From: an uncultured Rhodospirillaceae bacterium
GTDB lineage: Bacteria > Pseudomonadota > Alphaproteobacteria > Rhodospirillales > Casp-alpha2
Direction of reading: 5' to 3'
DNA: 51,470 bases
Assembly: GCA_913030825.1 (NCBI GenBank)
Contig: CAJWCU010000023.1
Span: 1-51,470, forward strand
In this document: positions 31,935-39,944 of the stretch, one piece after another
Position numbering within the stretch: position 1 is the stretch's first letter
Layout: each line of letters begins with the position of its first letter
Position numbers and translations under genes: made by a program
Notes under the pieces: model-generated
Databases searched by the model: none
Told to the model about the DNA's origin: nothing
What the model saw: the letters and a program-made list of their open reading frames with translations, nothing else

Positions 31935-32404
31935 ACGGGAATCCTCCTAGCTTGTTTAACGGCGCCCCGGTCTTGCGCGGGGTCGTGGCCGGGCTGCACT
32001 GGGCCGGGCGGGCGTTGCGCAACCGGGAAGATGGTGTCGTTAAACGGTTCGGTTCGTGGACCGAATTCTCTTTGGATGTTTGCCGGGTCGTTTCTTCTTG
32101 TTGGACTTGGCATTTGGTATACCACAGCGTTTCTATACCATGATCGTCGGCGGACGTGAAGCGCGGAAAAGGCGATTTTCTACCCGTGCCGGTCCCCGAA
32201 AGCACGCCATCGTCTTCCGGGCGCCGTTGGGCGTTTCCGTTCCCGTCGCGCCTAAGACGGCCCCAGGGTAACCTGTCGATGCCGCGCGGGGAAACCGGGT
32301 CTTGACCCTTGTATGGTGCCGGGGCCTCAGCAATAGTCGGGGCAGGGGGGCGGCGCCCTCGCGCCCGACGCGTGGGATGCCCGGCAAAGGAATAAGGAGG
32401 TCCC
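31935..32404. promoter_or_regulatory. Divergent promoter region of fdsB-fdsA and chpT with operator-like repeats
   Basis: This 470-bp gap has no gene that I can support. TTCGGT-N6-ACCGAA lies at 32048-32065. The 10-bp palindrome TGGTATACCA lies at 32115-32124, and its half TATACCA recurs at 32134-32140. The TGGT...ACCA form resembles targets of GntR/FadR-type regulators, which is only a resemblance. These lie 114-206 bp upstream of the fds start. Nothing clear is seen from 32141 to 32390; AAGGAGG before chpT ends the gap. Confidence 0.5.
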
Positions 32405-33061
32405 ATGAGCAACGACCTACGTTTGGCGCAATTGCTCTGTTCGCGCCTGTGCCACGATCTCGTCGGCCCCGCCGGTGCCGTGAATGCGGGTCTGGAATTG
32501 GCTGAAGAAGGCGAGATGGACGGCGACGCCCTGGAGCTCGTGACCTCCAGCGCCGCCGAGGTGACCCGCCGCCTGGCGTTTTTCCGGATCGCCTTCGGTG
32601 CGGCCGGTGGCAAGGCGTCGGCGGTCGGCACGCTCAGCCTCAACGAGGCCCGCGAACTGGCCGAGGAGATGTTGGCGGGTGGTAAGGCGACGGTCACATG
32701 GCCGGAAAGCAGCCATGCGCCGGACAGTTTGGCCGTCGGTGTCGGAAAGGTTCTGCTGCTGATGATCTTATTGGCGTCGGAAAGCCTGCCGCGCGGCGGC
32801 ACCGTGACCGTGCACTCGGCGGCCTTGCCCGAAGGGGTCGGTCTGGCCGTTGGCGCCGCGGGGCAAGGGGCGGTTCTGAAGCCGGATATGGCGGCCGGGT
32901 TGGAAATGGCGGGCGGCGAGGACGATCTGACTGCGCGCAACGTTCATGCCTATTTCGCCCAGCATTTGGCGCAGGCCGAAGGGGGGCGGATCGAAACGTC
33001 CCAGGAAACGGACGGCGAAATTCAATTTATGGCCCTATTTCCAAACGATAAAATGGCATAG
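32405..33061 (+). CDS. chpT: ChpT-type histidine phosphotransferase
   Basis: ChpT passes phosphoryl groups from the hybrid kinase CckA to CtrA and CpdR in alphaproteobacteria. The 218 residues begin with the phospho-accepting helix LLCSRLCHDLVGPAGAVNAG, in which His17 is the phosphorylation site. A second helix (LELVTSSAAEVTRRLAFFRIAFG) completes the helical hairpin used for dimerisation. A degenerate histidine kinase ATPase-like domain follows, without ATP-binding motifs, as in the family. AAGGAGG precedes the ATG by 5 bp. It lies upstream of the chemotaxis operon, with ctrA, its expected partner, 7 kb further on. Confidence 0.88.
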   Translation: MSNDLRLAQLLCSRLCHDLVGPAGAVNAGLELAEEGEMDGDALELVTSSAAEVTRRLAFFRIAFGAAGGKASAVGTLSLNEARELAEEMLAGGKATVTWPESSHAPDSLAVGVGKVLLLMILLASESLPRGGTVTVHSAALPEGVGLAVGAAGQGAVLKPDMAAGLEMAGGEDDLTARNVHAYFAQHLAQAEGGRIETSQETDGEIQFMALFPNDKMA

Positions 33062-33270
33062 AGGCAATTCCTGAACCCACCGGGTATTGGATGGTGTAGG
33101 GTTGGGGCATACCTTGGTCTATAGGCCATCAGATATAGCTATTTCAGCTTTAAATCATTTGCCGCCCCGGGGGGGTTTTGGTTTAATTTCCGAGCCTTAG
33201 ATTTCTCCGTCAGGAGACATGTCGCGCCGCGGGCCCGTTTCCGGGTCAGGTCGCCGGTGCGAAGCGTCTT

Positions 33271-33282
33271 TGTGACGTCACA
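33271..33282. promoter_or_regulatory. Palindrome TGTGACGTCACA upstream of cheA
   Basis: A perfect 12-bp palindrome lies 83 bp before the cheA start in the 304-bp gap 33062-33365. It has CRP-like TGTGA and TCACA halves, but only 2 bp apart where CRP needs 6. It is therefore more likely the site of another dimeric regulator. The remainder of the gap includes an AT-rich stretch near 33125-33195 that may be the promoter; nothing else was recognised. Confidence 0.5.
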
Positions 33283-33365
33283 CCAACGAAATGTCGGCAC
33301 CGCTTTTGCATGGATGCCGGCAGCGGGAACGGATAACGGGGTGCCTGCCCCAAGGAGTTGCAGAA

Positions 33366-36341
33366 ATGGATGACCTTCTTACCGAATTCCTGACGGAGAC
33401 GTCGGAAAACCTTGCGGTCCTCGATGTCGAATTGGTCAAGTTCGAACAGGAGCCGGACAACAAGGAAATCCTCGGCAACATCTTCCGACTGGTTCACACC
33501 ATCAAAGGGACCTGCGGGTTTCTCGGCCTGCCGCGGCTTGAATCGGTCGCCCACGCGGGTGAGAACGTCCTCGGCAAGTTCCGCGACGGCGAACTGGAAG
33601 TGACGCCCGAAGCGGTGACGCTCATTCTTAAATGTCTCGACTGCGTGCGCGATCTTCTGGGTCAGCTTGAAGAAACCGGCCAAGAGCCGGAAGGCGACGA
33701 CCAGGAATTGATCGACGCGCTGAACGCCTATGCGGAAGGCGGCCCGTCCGCTTCTGCGGCTGCCGCGCCTGCCGAAGAACCGGCGCCCGCGGTTGAACCC
33801 GCCGCATCCGGCGGCGCGACGCCGACCAACGAATTCGGTGCTCCGGTCGCGGCTGAACTGTTGGCCGAGGTCGAGGCCGCCGCCGCCGCCGGCATCAAGG
33901 GTGCTTCCCAGGAAGAATTGGACGCCGAACTTGCCGCCGAACGCGAAGCCGAGGCCGCGATGGCCGCGATGCCGGCGACCAACGAACACGGTGCTCCGGT
34001 CGCTCAGGAACTTCTGGCCGAGGTTGAGGCCGCGACCGCCGCCGGCGCGCGCGCCGCGACGGAGGCCGAACTGAAGGCCGAAATGGAAAAAGAACGCGAG
34101 GCGGAAAAAGCCGCCAAAGGCGGCGTGCCAGCGCCGGCGCCGTCCAAGGAAGCCGAAAAGAAGGATGCCGCAAAGGCAGGCGGCGGCGGTGGTGCCGGTG
34201 TCGCCGCGTCGAGCATCCGCGTCAACGTCGATGTTCTGGAAGACCTGATGACCCTGGTCTCCGAATTGGTCCTGACCCGCAACCAGCTTTTGCAGATGGT
34301 GCGCGGTTTGGACGACAGCGAGTTCACCGTGCCCCTGCAGCGCCTGTCGCACATCACGACCGACCTGCAGGAAGGCGTTATGAAGACCCGCATGCAACCG
34401 ATCGGCAATGCCTGGGCCAAGCTGCCCCGGATCGTCCGCGACCTGGCTGTTGAATCGGGCAAGAAGATCGAACTGGTCATGCTGGGGGCGGAAACCGAAC
34501 TGGACCGTCAGGTCCTGGAACTGATCAAGGATCCGCTGACCCATATGGTGCGTAACTCGGCCGACCACGGGCTGGAGAACATCGAGGGCCGTAAGGAAGT
34601 GGGCAAGCCGGAAACCGGCACCATCACGCTCAACGCCTTCCATGAAGGTGGCCATATCATCATCGAGATCGCCGATGACGGTCGCGGCCTGAATATCGAG
34701 CGCATCAAGCAGAAAGCGCTGGAAAACGGCCTGACGACCGAGGCCGACCTGGAAGGCATGACCGATCAGCAGGTCGGCATGTTCATTTTCAAGGCCGGGT
34801 TCTCGACGGCGGAAAAGATCACCAACGTGTCCGGCCGCGGTGTCGGCATGGATGTGGTCCGCACCAACATCGAAAAGATCGGCGGTACCGTCGAATTGAA
34901 GACCGTCCCGGGCAAGGGATCGACCTTCACGATCAAGATTCCGCTGACCCTGGCCATCGTTTCTGCGTTGATCGTCGAATGTGCGGGCGAACGCTTCGCG
35001 GTGCCGCAGATCAGCGTCCTGGAACTGGTGCGCGCTTCGGCCCATTCGGAAAACGCCATCGAGATGATCAACGAATCTGCCGTGTTGCGCCTACGCGATC
35101 GGCTGCTGCCGCTGATCTCTCTGCGCGAGTTGCTGCGCTTGCAGGAACCCGCGGCGCCTGCCGACGGCAACGGCGCCGAAGCCGCTCCGGCGGAGGCATC
35201 GGACGAGCCTAAGACCACCGACGCCCTGGTTGCCGACGCGATCAAGGGCGACGAGGAAGTCTTCATCGTCGTCACCCAGGTCGGTTCCAACACCTTCGGC
35301 ATTATCGTCGACCGGGTGTTCGATACCGAGGAAATCGTCGTCAAACCCGTGGCGCCGATCCTGCGCGACATCACCTTCTACTCGGGGAACACGATCCTGG
35401 GCGACGGCAGCGTCATCATGATCCTGGATCCCAACGGCATCGCGGAAGCGGCGGGTGAAATGGATACGGAACATCGTTCGGAAGCCGACATTCAGGCCGT
35501 CTCGACGGACGAGGAAACGACCTCGTTGCTGGTCTTCCGCGCCGGTGGACCGGAACTCAAGGCCGTGCCGCTGGCTCTGGTCGCACGCCTGGAAGAAGTC
35601 GACATGGCCGAGACGGAAACCTCGCACGGCCAGGTCATGGTCCAGTATCGCGAGCAGCTGATGCCGTTGATCCCGTTCTCGCCGGGGCATCAATTCAAGG
35701 AAACCGGGCGTCAGCCGATCCTGGTGTTCACCGACCGTGAACGTTCCATGGGGCTGGTCGTGGACGAGATCGTCGATATCGTCGACGACCGCCTGAAGAT
35801 TGAACTCAAGACCGACCTGCCGGGCCTGATCGGCAGCGCCGTCATCGCCGGCAAGGCGACGGACGTGATCGACGCCGGTTATTTCCTGACCCAGGCGTTC
35901 TCCGACTGGTTCGGCTCGGCCGAGAAAGCGGCCCTGGAAGCCGGGCCGAGCGGCCGCCGCCGGGCGCTTTTGATCGACGACAGTCCGTTCTTCCGCAACC
36001 TGCTGGCGCCGCTTCTGTCGGTCGCCGGATGGCAGGTCACGGCCCTGGACAGCGCCCAGGCGGCGCTCGACATGCGTGACCGGGGGGCGGCCTTCGACGT
36101 GATCATCTCCGATATCGAAATGCCGGGCATGAACGGTTTCGAATTCGCGAACGAAGTCCGCCGGGGCGGATCCTGGGAGAAGGTGCCGATGGTGGCGTTA
36201 TCGGCGCATGCGACATCCGCCGATTTCGAACGGGGCCGCGACGCTGGGTTCAACGATTATGTCGCGAAGTTCGACCGCGAAGCCTTGGTGTCCAGCCTGG
36301 CGCAGACCGTCGCCGGGGCGGCCGCGGGCAGTGCCGATTGA
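33366..36341 (+). CDS. cheA: Hybrid chemotaxis kinase CheA with receiver domain
   Basis: This 991-residue kinase opens with an HPt domain (phospho-site His44 in LVHTIKGTCGFL). A long Ala/Glu-rich linker (about 125-275) follows, in place of a recognisable P2 domain. Then come the dimerisation and ATPase domains (NSADHGLE, DDGRGLN, GRGVGMDVV) and a CheW-like domain (about 540-700). A second CheW-like segment lies at about 725-855, with a C-terminal receiver (about 868-985; LLIDDSPFF, VIISDIEMPGMNGFEF, lysine in VAKFD). The linker contains two copies of a 51-residue unit starting at residues 154 and 205. The start at 33366 has AAGGAG 9 bp upstream. It heads cheA-cheY-cheB-cheR; no separate cheW is present here. 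Confidence 0.93.
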   Translation: MDDLLTEFLTETSENLAVLDVELVKFEQEPDNKEILGNIFRLVHTIKGTCGFLGLPRLESVAHAGENVLGKFRDGELEVTPEAVTLILKCLDCVRDLLGQLEETGQEPEGDDQELIDALNAYAEGGPSASAAAAPAEEPAPAVEPAASGGATPTNEFGAPVAAELLAEVEAAAAAGIKGASQEELDAELAAEREAEAAMAAMPATNEHGAPVAQELLAEVEAATAAGARAATEAELKAEMEKEREAEKAAKGGVPAPAPSKEAEKKDAAKAGGGGGAGVAASSIRVNVDVLEDLMTLVSELVLTRNQLLQMVRGLDDSEFTVPLQRLSHITTDLQEGVMKTRMQPIGNAWAKLPRIVRDLAVESGKKIELVMLGAETELDRQVLELIKDPLTHMVRNSADHGLENIEGRKEVGKPETGTITLNAFHEGGHIIIEIADDGRGLNIERIKQKALENGLTTEADLEGMTDQQVGMFIFKAGFSTAEKITNVSGRGVGMDVVRTNIEKIGGTVELKTVPGKGSTFTIKIPLTLAIVSALIVECAGERFAVPQISVLELVRASAHSENAIEMINESAVLRLRDRLLPLISLRELLRLQEPAAPADGNGAEAAPAEASDEPKTTDALVADAIKGDEEVFIVVTQVGSNTFGIIVDRVFDTEEIVVKPVAPILRDITFYSGNTILGDGSVIMILDPNGIAEAAGEMDTEHRSEADIQAVSTDEETTSLLVFRAGGPELKAVPLALVARLEEVDMAETETSHGQVMVQYREQLMPLIPFSPGHQFKETGRQPILVFTDRERSMGLVVDEIVDIVDDRLKIELKTDLPGLIGSAVIAGKATDVIDAGYFLTQAFSDWFGSAEKAALEAGPSGRRRALLIDDSPFFRNLLAPLLSVAGWQVTALDSAQAALDMRDRGAAFDVIISDIEMPGMNGFEFANEVRRGGSWEKVPMVALSAHATSADFERGRDAGFNDYVAKFDREALVSSLAQTVAGAAAGSAD

Positions 36342-36418
36342 GTCCGAAGGGCGATTGGGCGGCAGATAATTCGACGATGCGCGGTTGTTAGTTGCGAAAT
36401 CGCGTATAGTCCTGGTAT

Positions 36419-36530
36419 CCAGACCTGTCTGGGCGATGGCCGAGGGGAAAATATCTTACCCGACGCGGCCCGTGCCCAAGGGTGGCAGGTAAGTCCGGAA
36501 GGTGACCCTTGGTCGGGTTTAACGGCACGG
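36419..36530 (+). ncRNA. Candidate structured RNA leader of cheY
   Basis: The gap between cheA and cheY (36342-36563) can fold into several helices. These are CCAGAC/GTCTGG (36419-36432), GGCCG/CGGCC (36438-36442 with 36466-36470), ACCCGAC/GTCGGGT (36458-36464 with 36512-36518), CCAAGGGT/ACCCTTGG (36476-36483 with 36505-36512), and CCGTGCC/GGCACGG (36470-36476 with 36524-36530). The third and fifth cross each other and several share bases, so the element is either pseudoknotted or switches between folds. It does not match any riboswitch I know by eye. It may regulate cheY relative to cheA, or be processed into a small RNA. Confidence 0.5.
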
Positions 36531-36563
36531 ACGCTGTAGAAACGCATAACTACGGGTGCACTC

Positions 36564-36929
36564 ATGAAATCCTGTCTGATCGTCGATGACTCGAAAGTAA
36601 TCCGGATGGTCGCCCGGAAAATCCTGGAAGAATTGAATTTCGAGACCCGCGAGGCGGCCGATGGGCAACAGGCGCTCGATTCCTGCAAGGAAAGCCTGCC
36701 CGATGCGGTTTTGCTCGACTGGAATATGCCGGTCATGAGCGGTATTGAATTTCTGCGCGAATTGCGCGCCCTTCCGGGCGGCGGCGGTCCTATCGTCGTG
36801 TTCTGCACCACCGAGAACGATATTCAGCACATCCAGGAAGCGATCGAAGCCGGTGCAAACGAATACATCATGAAACCTTTCGACAGCGAGATCATCCAAG
36901 GGAAGTTCTCGCAGGTCGGTCTTCTTTAA
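36564..36929 (+). CDS. cheY: Chemotaxis response regulator CheY
   Basis: This 121-residue single receiver domain is the diffusible signal of the chemotaxis system. It shows the acidic pair in LIVDDSKVIR (Asp8-Asp9), the phosphorylation site Asp52 in LLDWNMPVMSG, the Thr in FCTTEND and the conserved lysine in YIMKPFDSEI. It should be phosphorylated by CheA upstream and act on the flagellar switch (FliM/FliN) or serve as a phosphate sink. It is separated from cheA by a structured 222-bp gap and from cheB by 60 bp. Confidence 0.93.
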   Translation: MKSCLIVDDSKVIRMVARKILEELNFETREAADGQQALDSCKESLPDAVLLDWNMPVMSGIEFLRELRALPGGGGPIVVFCTTENDIQHIQEAIEAGANEYIMKPFDSEIIQGKFSQVGLL

Positions 36930-36989
36930 CCGGCTGCCGGTCGCAAGGACGGCAGGCGTGGTCTATCGCGGAGCGATAAGGGGTAACGG

Positions 36990-38117
36990 ATGACGAGTGA
37001 CGAAGTCCGCGTCATGTTGGTCGATGATTCTGCCGTTATCCGCGGCTTGATCGCGCGAATGATCGAGGGTGAACCCGGTCTGCGCGTTGCTGCGTCCGTC
37101 GGCAACGGCCAGATGGCGGTGGACCGGCTGAAATCACAGCCGGTGGACGTCATCATTCTCGATATCGAGATGCCGGTGATGGACGGTCTGACCGCCATTC
37201 CCTTGCTGCTCGCGGTCAAACCCGACGTCAAGATCATCATGGCTTCGACTTTGACCGAGAAAAACGCCGACATCAGCTTGCGTGCCTTGCAGGCCGGCGC
37301 CACGGATTACGTGCCGAAACCGACGGCGACGCGCGAAATTTCCGGCGGCGACGTGTTCAAACACGAGCTTCTCGAGAAAATCCGCCAATTGGGTCTGGTC
37401 GATCGGCGCCCGCCGTCGACCCCGGCCGCCGCCCAGGCGACACGCCCTGGGGCGTCCGCACCGGGGGCGGCACCGGCCAAGGTGGCCAAACCCCTTTACG
37501 ATAAGCCTGTGCAATTGCGCGGTGCCGGGGCGTCCCGGCCGCGCATTCTGGCCGTCGGCAGCTCGACCGGTGGGCCGCAGGCTCTGTTCCAGTTTTTCAA
37601 GGACGTGCGCCCGGAAATCAACATGCCCGTGGTCGTCACCCAGCATATGCCCGCGACGTTTACGACAATCCTGGCCGAACATATCGCCAAGGCCAGCGGA
37701 TGGCCTTGTACCGAGGCCAAGGACGGCGAGGCGTTGCAGCCCGGCCATATCTACGTGGCACCGGGGAACTATCACATGACGGTTGAAAAGTCCGGCACCG
37801 GGATGGTCATTCGGACCAACCAGGACCCACCCGAGAATTTCTGCCGTCCTGCCGTCGATCCCATGCTGCGGTCCCTGGCCCGCGAGTTCGGCGGGGCTGT
37901 GCTGACGGTTATCTTGACGGGTATGGGGCATGACGGGCGCGACGGCGGCAAGGCCATCGTCGAGGCCGGCGGTACGGTGATCGCCCAGGATGAAGCCACC
38001 AGCGTCGTCTGGGGCATGCCGGGGGCGGTCGCCACGGCGGGACTTTGCGAAGCGGTGTTGCCGCTCAACGATCTGGGGCCCCATGTCATGAATAAATTGC
38101 GGACGAGGGCGGCATGA
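36990..38117 (+). CDS. cheB: Chemoreceptor glutamate methylesterase CheB
   Basis: CheB removes methyl groups from chemoreceptors for adaptation, acting under phosphorylation by CheA. The 375 residues contain an N-terminal receiver (Asp58 in ILDIEMPVMDG), a Pro/Ala-rich linker (about 140-175) and the methylesterase domain. Its catalytic set is Ser192 in VGSSTGGPQAL, His219 in TQHMP and the aspartate in TGMGHDGRDGG. AAGGGG lies 6 bp before the ATG. The stop overlaps the cheR start by 4 bp (ATGA), so the two opposing enzymes are translationally coupled. Confidence 0.96.
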   Translation: MTSDEVRVMLVDDSAVIRGLIARMIEGEPGLRVAASVGNGQMAVDRLKSQPVDVIILDIEMPVMDGLTAIPLLLAVKPDVKIIMASTLTEKNADISLRALQAGATDYVPKPTATREISGGDVFKHELLEKIRQLGLVDRRPPSTPAAAQATRPGASAPGAAPAKVAKPLYDKPVQLRGAGASRPRILAVGSSTGGPQALFQFFKDVRPEINMPVVVTQHMPATFTTILAEHIAKASGWPCTEAKDGEALQPGHIYVAPGNYHMTVEKSGTGMVIRTNQDPPENFCRPAVDPMLRSLAREFGGAVLTVILTGMGHDGRDGGKAIVEAGGTVIAQDEATSVVWGMPGAVATAGLCEAVLPLNDLGPHVMNKLRTRAA

Positions 38118-38929
38118 AACCGGAGGATTTCCAATTCATGTCGACCATGCTCAAGCAGCGCTCGGGCTTGGTCCTCAACGAAGACAAGGCGTATCTTCTG
38201 GAAAGCCGCCTGATGCCGGTGTCGCGCGCCCACAACATCAAGGGCGTCGAGGAATTGATCGCGGAAATCCGCAAAACCAATAACGAGGCGTTGATCGTCG
38301 AAGTCACCGAGGCGATGACGACGAACGAATCGTTTTTCTTCCGCGATATCAAACCCTTCGACATGTTCAAGGACCACGTCCTGCCGCATGTTTTGGAAAA
38401 ATGCGCTGCCAAGAAGTCGTTGCGCATCTGGTGCGCCGCCGCGTCGAACGGGCAGGAGCCCTATTCCCTGGCGATGATCCTCAAGGAAGAAGCGGCCAAG
38501 CTCGCCGGTTGGAAGATCGAGATCATCGGCACGGATATTTCCCGGCAGGTCTTGAAGAAGGCCGAACAGGGGCTCTATTCCCAGTTCGAGGTGCAGCGCG
38601 GCCTGCCGATCACGTTGTTGGTCAAGTATTTCGACAAACAAGACGATCAGTGGCAGATCAAGCCGGAAATCCGCTCGATGGTTCAGTACAAGTACTACAA
38701 CCTGCTGGACAGCTTGACCGGGCTGGGCCATTTCGACGTGGTGTTCTGCCGCAACGTGCTGATCTATTTCGATCAGCCGACCAAGGGCAAGGTTCTGGGC
38801 GAAATCGCCAAACTAATGCCCGATTACGGCATGCTGTTCCTGGGCGGTGCGGAAACGGTGCTGGGCGTGTCCGACAAATTCGCGCCGGTCGCCGGGCAGC
38901 GGGGCGTCTACGCATTGACGGGGAAGTAA
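38114..38929 (+). CDS. cheR: Chemoreceptor methyltransferase CheR
   Basis: CheR uses S-adenosylmethionine to methylate glutamates on chemoreceptors. The 271 residues have the N-terminal helical domain (MKPEDFQFMSTMLKQRSGLV, the arginine-containing LESRLMPVSR) and the SAM-binding domain. The latter shows TTNESFFFRD, RIWCAAASNGQEPYSLAM, IIGTDISRQVLKKAEQG and DVVFCRNVLIYFDQ. The end is typical of the family (FLGGAETVLGVSDKFAPV). It is the last gene of the chemotaxis operon, and a hairpin follows 49 bp after its stop. Confidence 0.95.
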   Translation: MKPEDFQFMSTMLKQRSGLVLNEDKAYLLESRLMPVSRAHNIKGVEELIAEIRKTNNEALIVEVTEAMTTNESFFFRDIKPFDMFKDHVLPHVLEKCAAKKSLRIWCAAASNGQEPYSLAMILKEEAAKLAGWKIEIIGTDISRQVLKKAEQGLYSQFEVQRGLPITLLVKYFDKQDDQWQIKPEIRSMVQYKYYNLLDSLTGLGHFDVVFCRNVLIYFDQPTKGKVLGEIAKLMPDYGMLFLGGAETVLGVSDKFAPVAGQRGVYALTGK

Positions 38930-38978
38930 CGCCTGGGGCGGGCTCTTCCACCTGAAAATACGCAATACAGAATACGAA

Positions 38979-39000
38979 AGAGGCGGGGTGACCCGCCTCT
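38979..39000. terminator. Terminator-like hairpin between cheR and ctrA
   Basis: AGAGGCGGG-GTGA-CCCGCCTCT is a perfect 9-bp stem with a tetraloop, placed midway in the 110-bp convergent gap. Flanking AATAC and GTATT can extend the stem. There is no T-run, so termination may be weak or factor-aided, but it can serve both converging genes. Confidence 0.7.
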
Positions 39001-39039
39001 CGTGTATTGGAGATTACTGTTCGAACTGAGGCGAAAGTT

Positions 39040-39744
39040 TCAGCCCGCAGCGGCCTGCTTCTGTTCCGGTTCCGGATCGCGCAGGACATAGCCCCGCCCC
39101 CAGACGGTTTCGATGTAGTTCTCGCCGCCCGTCGCGGTCGATAGCTTCTTTCGCAATTTGCAAATGAAGACGTCGATGATCTTCAGCTCCGGCTCATCCA
39201 TGCCGTTGTAGAGATGATTGAGGAACATCTCCTTGGTCAGGGTCGTGCCCTTGCGCAGGCTGAGAAGCTCGAGAATGCCGTATTCCTTGCCGGTCAGGTG
39301 GATCGGCTGTCCGTCGACCTCGACCGTGCGGGTGTCCAGATTAACCATCAGGCGGCCGGTTTCGATGATCGATTGAGCATGACCTTGCGACCGTCGGACG
39401 ATGGCCTGAATGCGGGCCATCAGCTCTTCCTTGTTGAATGGTTTGGTCAGGTAGTCGTCGGCGCCGGAGCCCAAGCCCTTGACCTTGCTTTCCGACTCGC
39501 CCAGGCCCGATAGAATCAGAACCGGCGTGTTGACCCGGGAATCGCGCAGCCGCCGCAGGACTTCGAAGCCGTCCATGTCCGGCAGCATGATGTCCAGGAC
39601 GATAATGTCGTAGTCGTAGAGCTTACCGATCTCGAGACCGTCTTCGCCCATATCCGTGGTGTCGACCACCATATTGGCCGATTCAAGCATCATCTTGACG
39701 CTTTTCTGGGTCGACGGATCGTCTTCTACCAACAGAACACGCAT
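39040..39744 (-). CDS. ctrA: Cell-cycle master response regulator CtrA
   Basis: CtrA is the essential or motility-controlling OmpR-type regulator of alphaproteobacteria. The 234 residues have a receiver with Asp51 ([13 protein letters not shown]) and the family string [17 protein letters not shown]. The winged helix reads [20 protein letters not shown], then [20 protein letters not shown] and [13 protein letters not shown], which is nearly invariant among CtrA proteins. It is phosphorylated through ChpT, whose gene lies upstream of the chemotaxis genes. AAGGAG precedes the ATG at 39744 by 7 bp. The promoter gap shared with fliI has CtrA-like TTAACCAT half-sites, suggesting autoregulation. Confidence 0.97.
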   Translation of the reverse strand: MRVLLVEDDPSTQKSVKMMLESANMVVDTTDMGEDGLEIGKLYDYDIIVLDIMLPDMDGFEVLRRLRDSRVNTPVLILSGLGESESKVKGLGSGADDYLTKPFNKEELMARIQAIVRRSQGHAQSIIETGRLMVNLDTRTVEVDGQPIHLTGKEYGILELLSLRKGTTLTKEMFLNHLYNGMDEPELKIIDVFICKLRKKLSTATGGENYIETVWGRGYVLRDPEPEQKQAAAG

Positions 39745-39757
39745 GAAATGGCTCCTT

Positions 39758-39944
39758 GAATCGGCGGGTCCGAACACAAGCGGATTCCGCGTAATTAACC
39801 TTTGTTAACCATAACCTCCGGTGCGAATCGGCGCAAGTTTGCCCACTCCGCGATTGAATAATTCGTTATGCAGCAGGGGTTTAACACTCCATCAACTGTT
39901 GGCGGCGATACTATGGTTAAGTCATAAAAACGGCATTTGGATTC
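39758..39944. promoter_or_regulatory. ctrA-fliI divergent control region: CtrA-like half-sites and GANTC cluster
   Basis: TTAACCAT, the CtrA half-site form, occurs at 39805-39812 and on the opposite strand at 39913-39920. TTAACC-N4-TTAACC lies at 39795-39810, one base short of the canonical TTAA-N7-TTAA spacing. GANTC, the methylation site of CcrM, occurs four times: 39758-39762, 39783-39787, 39825-39829 and 39940-39944. CtrA autoregulation and methylation-dependent control are known for Caulobacter ctrA; extension to this locus is inference. Confidence 0.6.

Noticed and set aside
33219-33275. A short rightward frame after AGGAG upstream of cheA
   Set aside because: The spacing to the ATG is only 2 bp and the 18 residues are compositionally random.
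33771-34180. Ala/Glu-rich repeats in cheA as a mobile element or tandem DNA repeat
   Set aside because: The repeat is at protein level in one reading frame, with diverged DNA between the copies, so it is an old intragenic duplication.
36476-36512. GTCCGGAAGG-like core in the cheA-cheY gap as an SRP (4.5S) RNA
   Set aside because: The tetraloop resembles SRP RNA, but the asymmetric AGCAG loop and flanking stem are missing, and the location inside a che operon does not fit.
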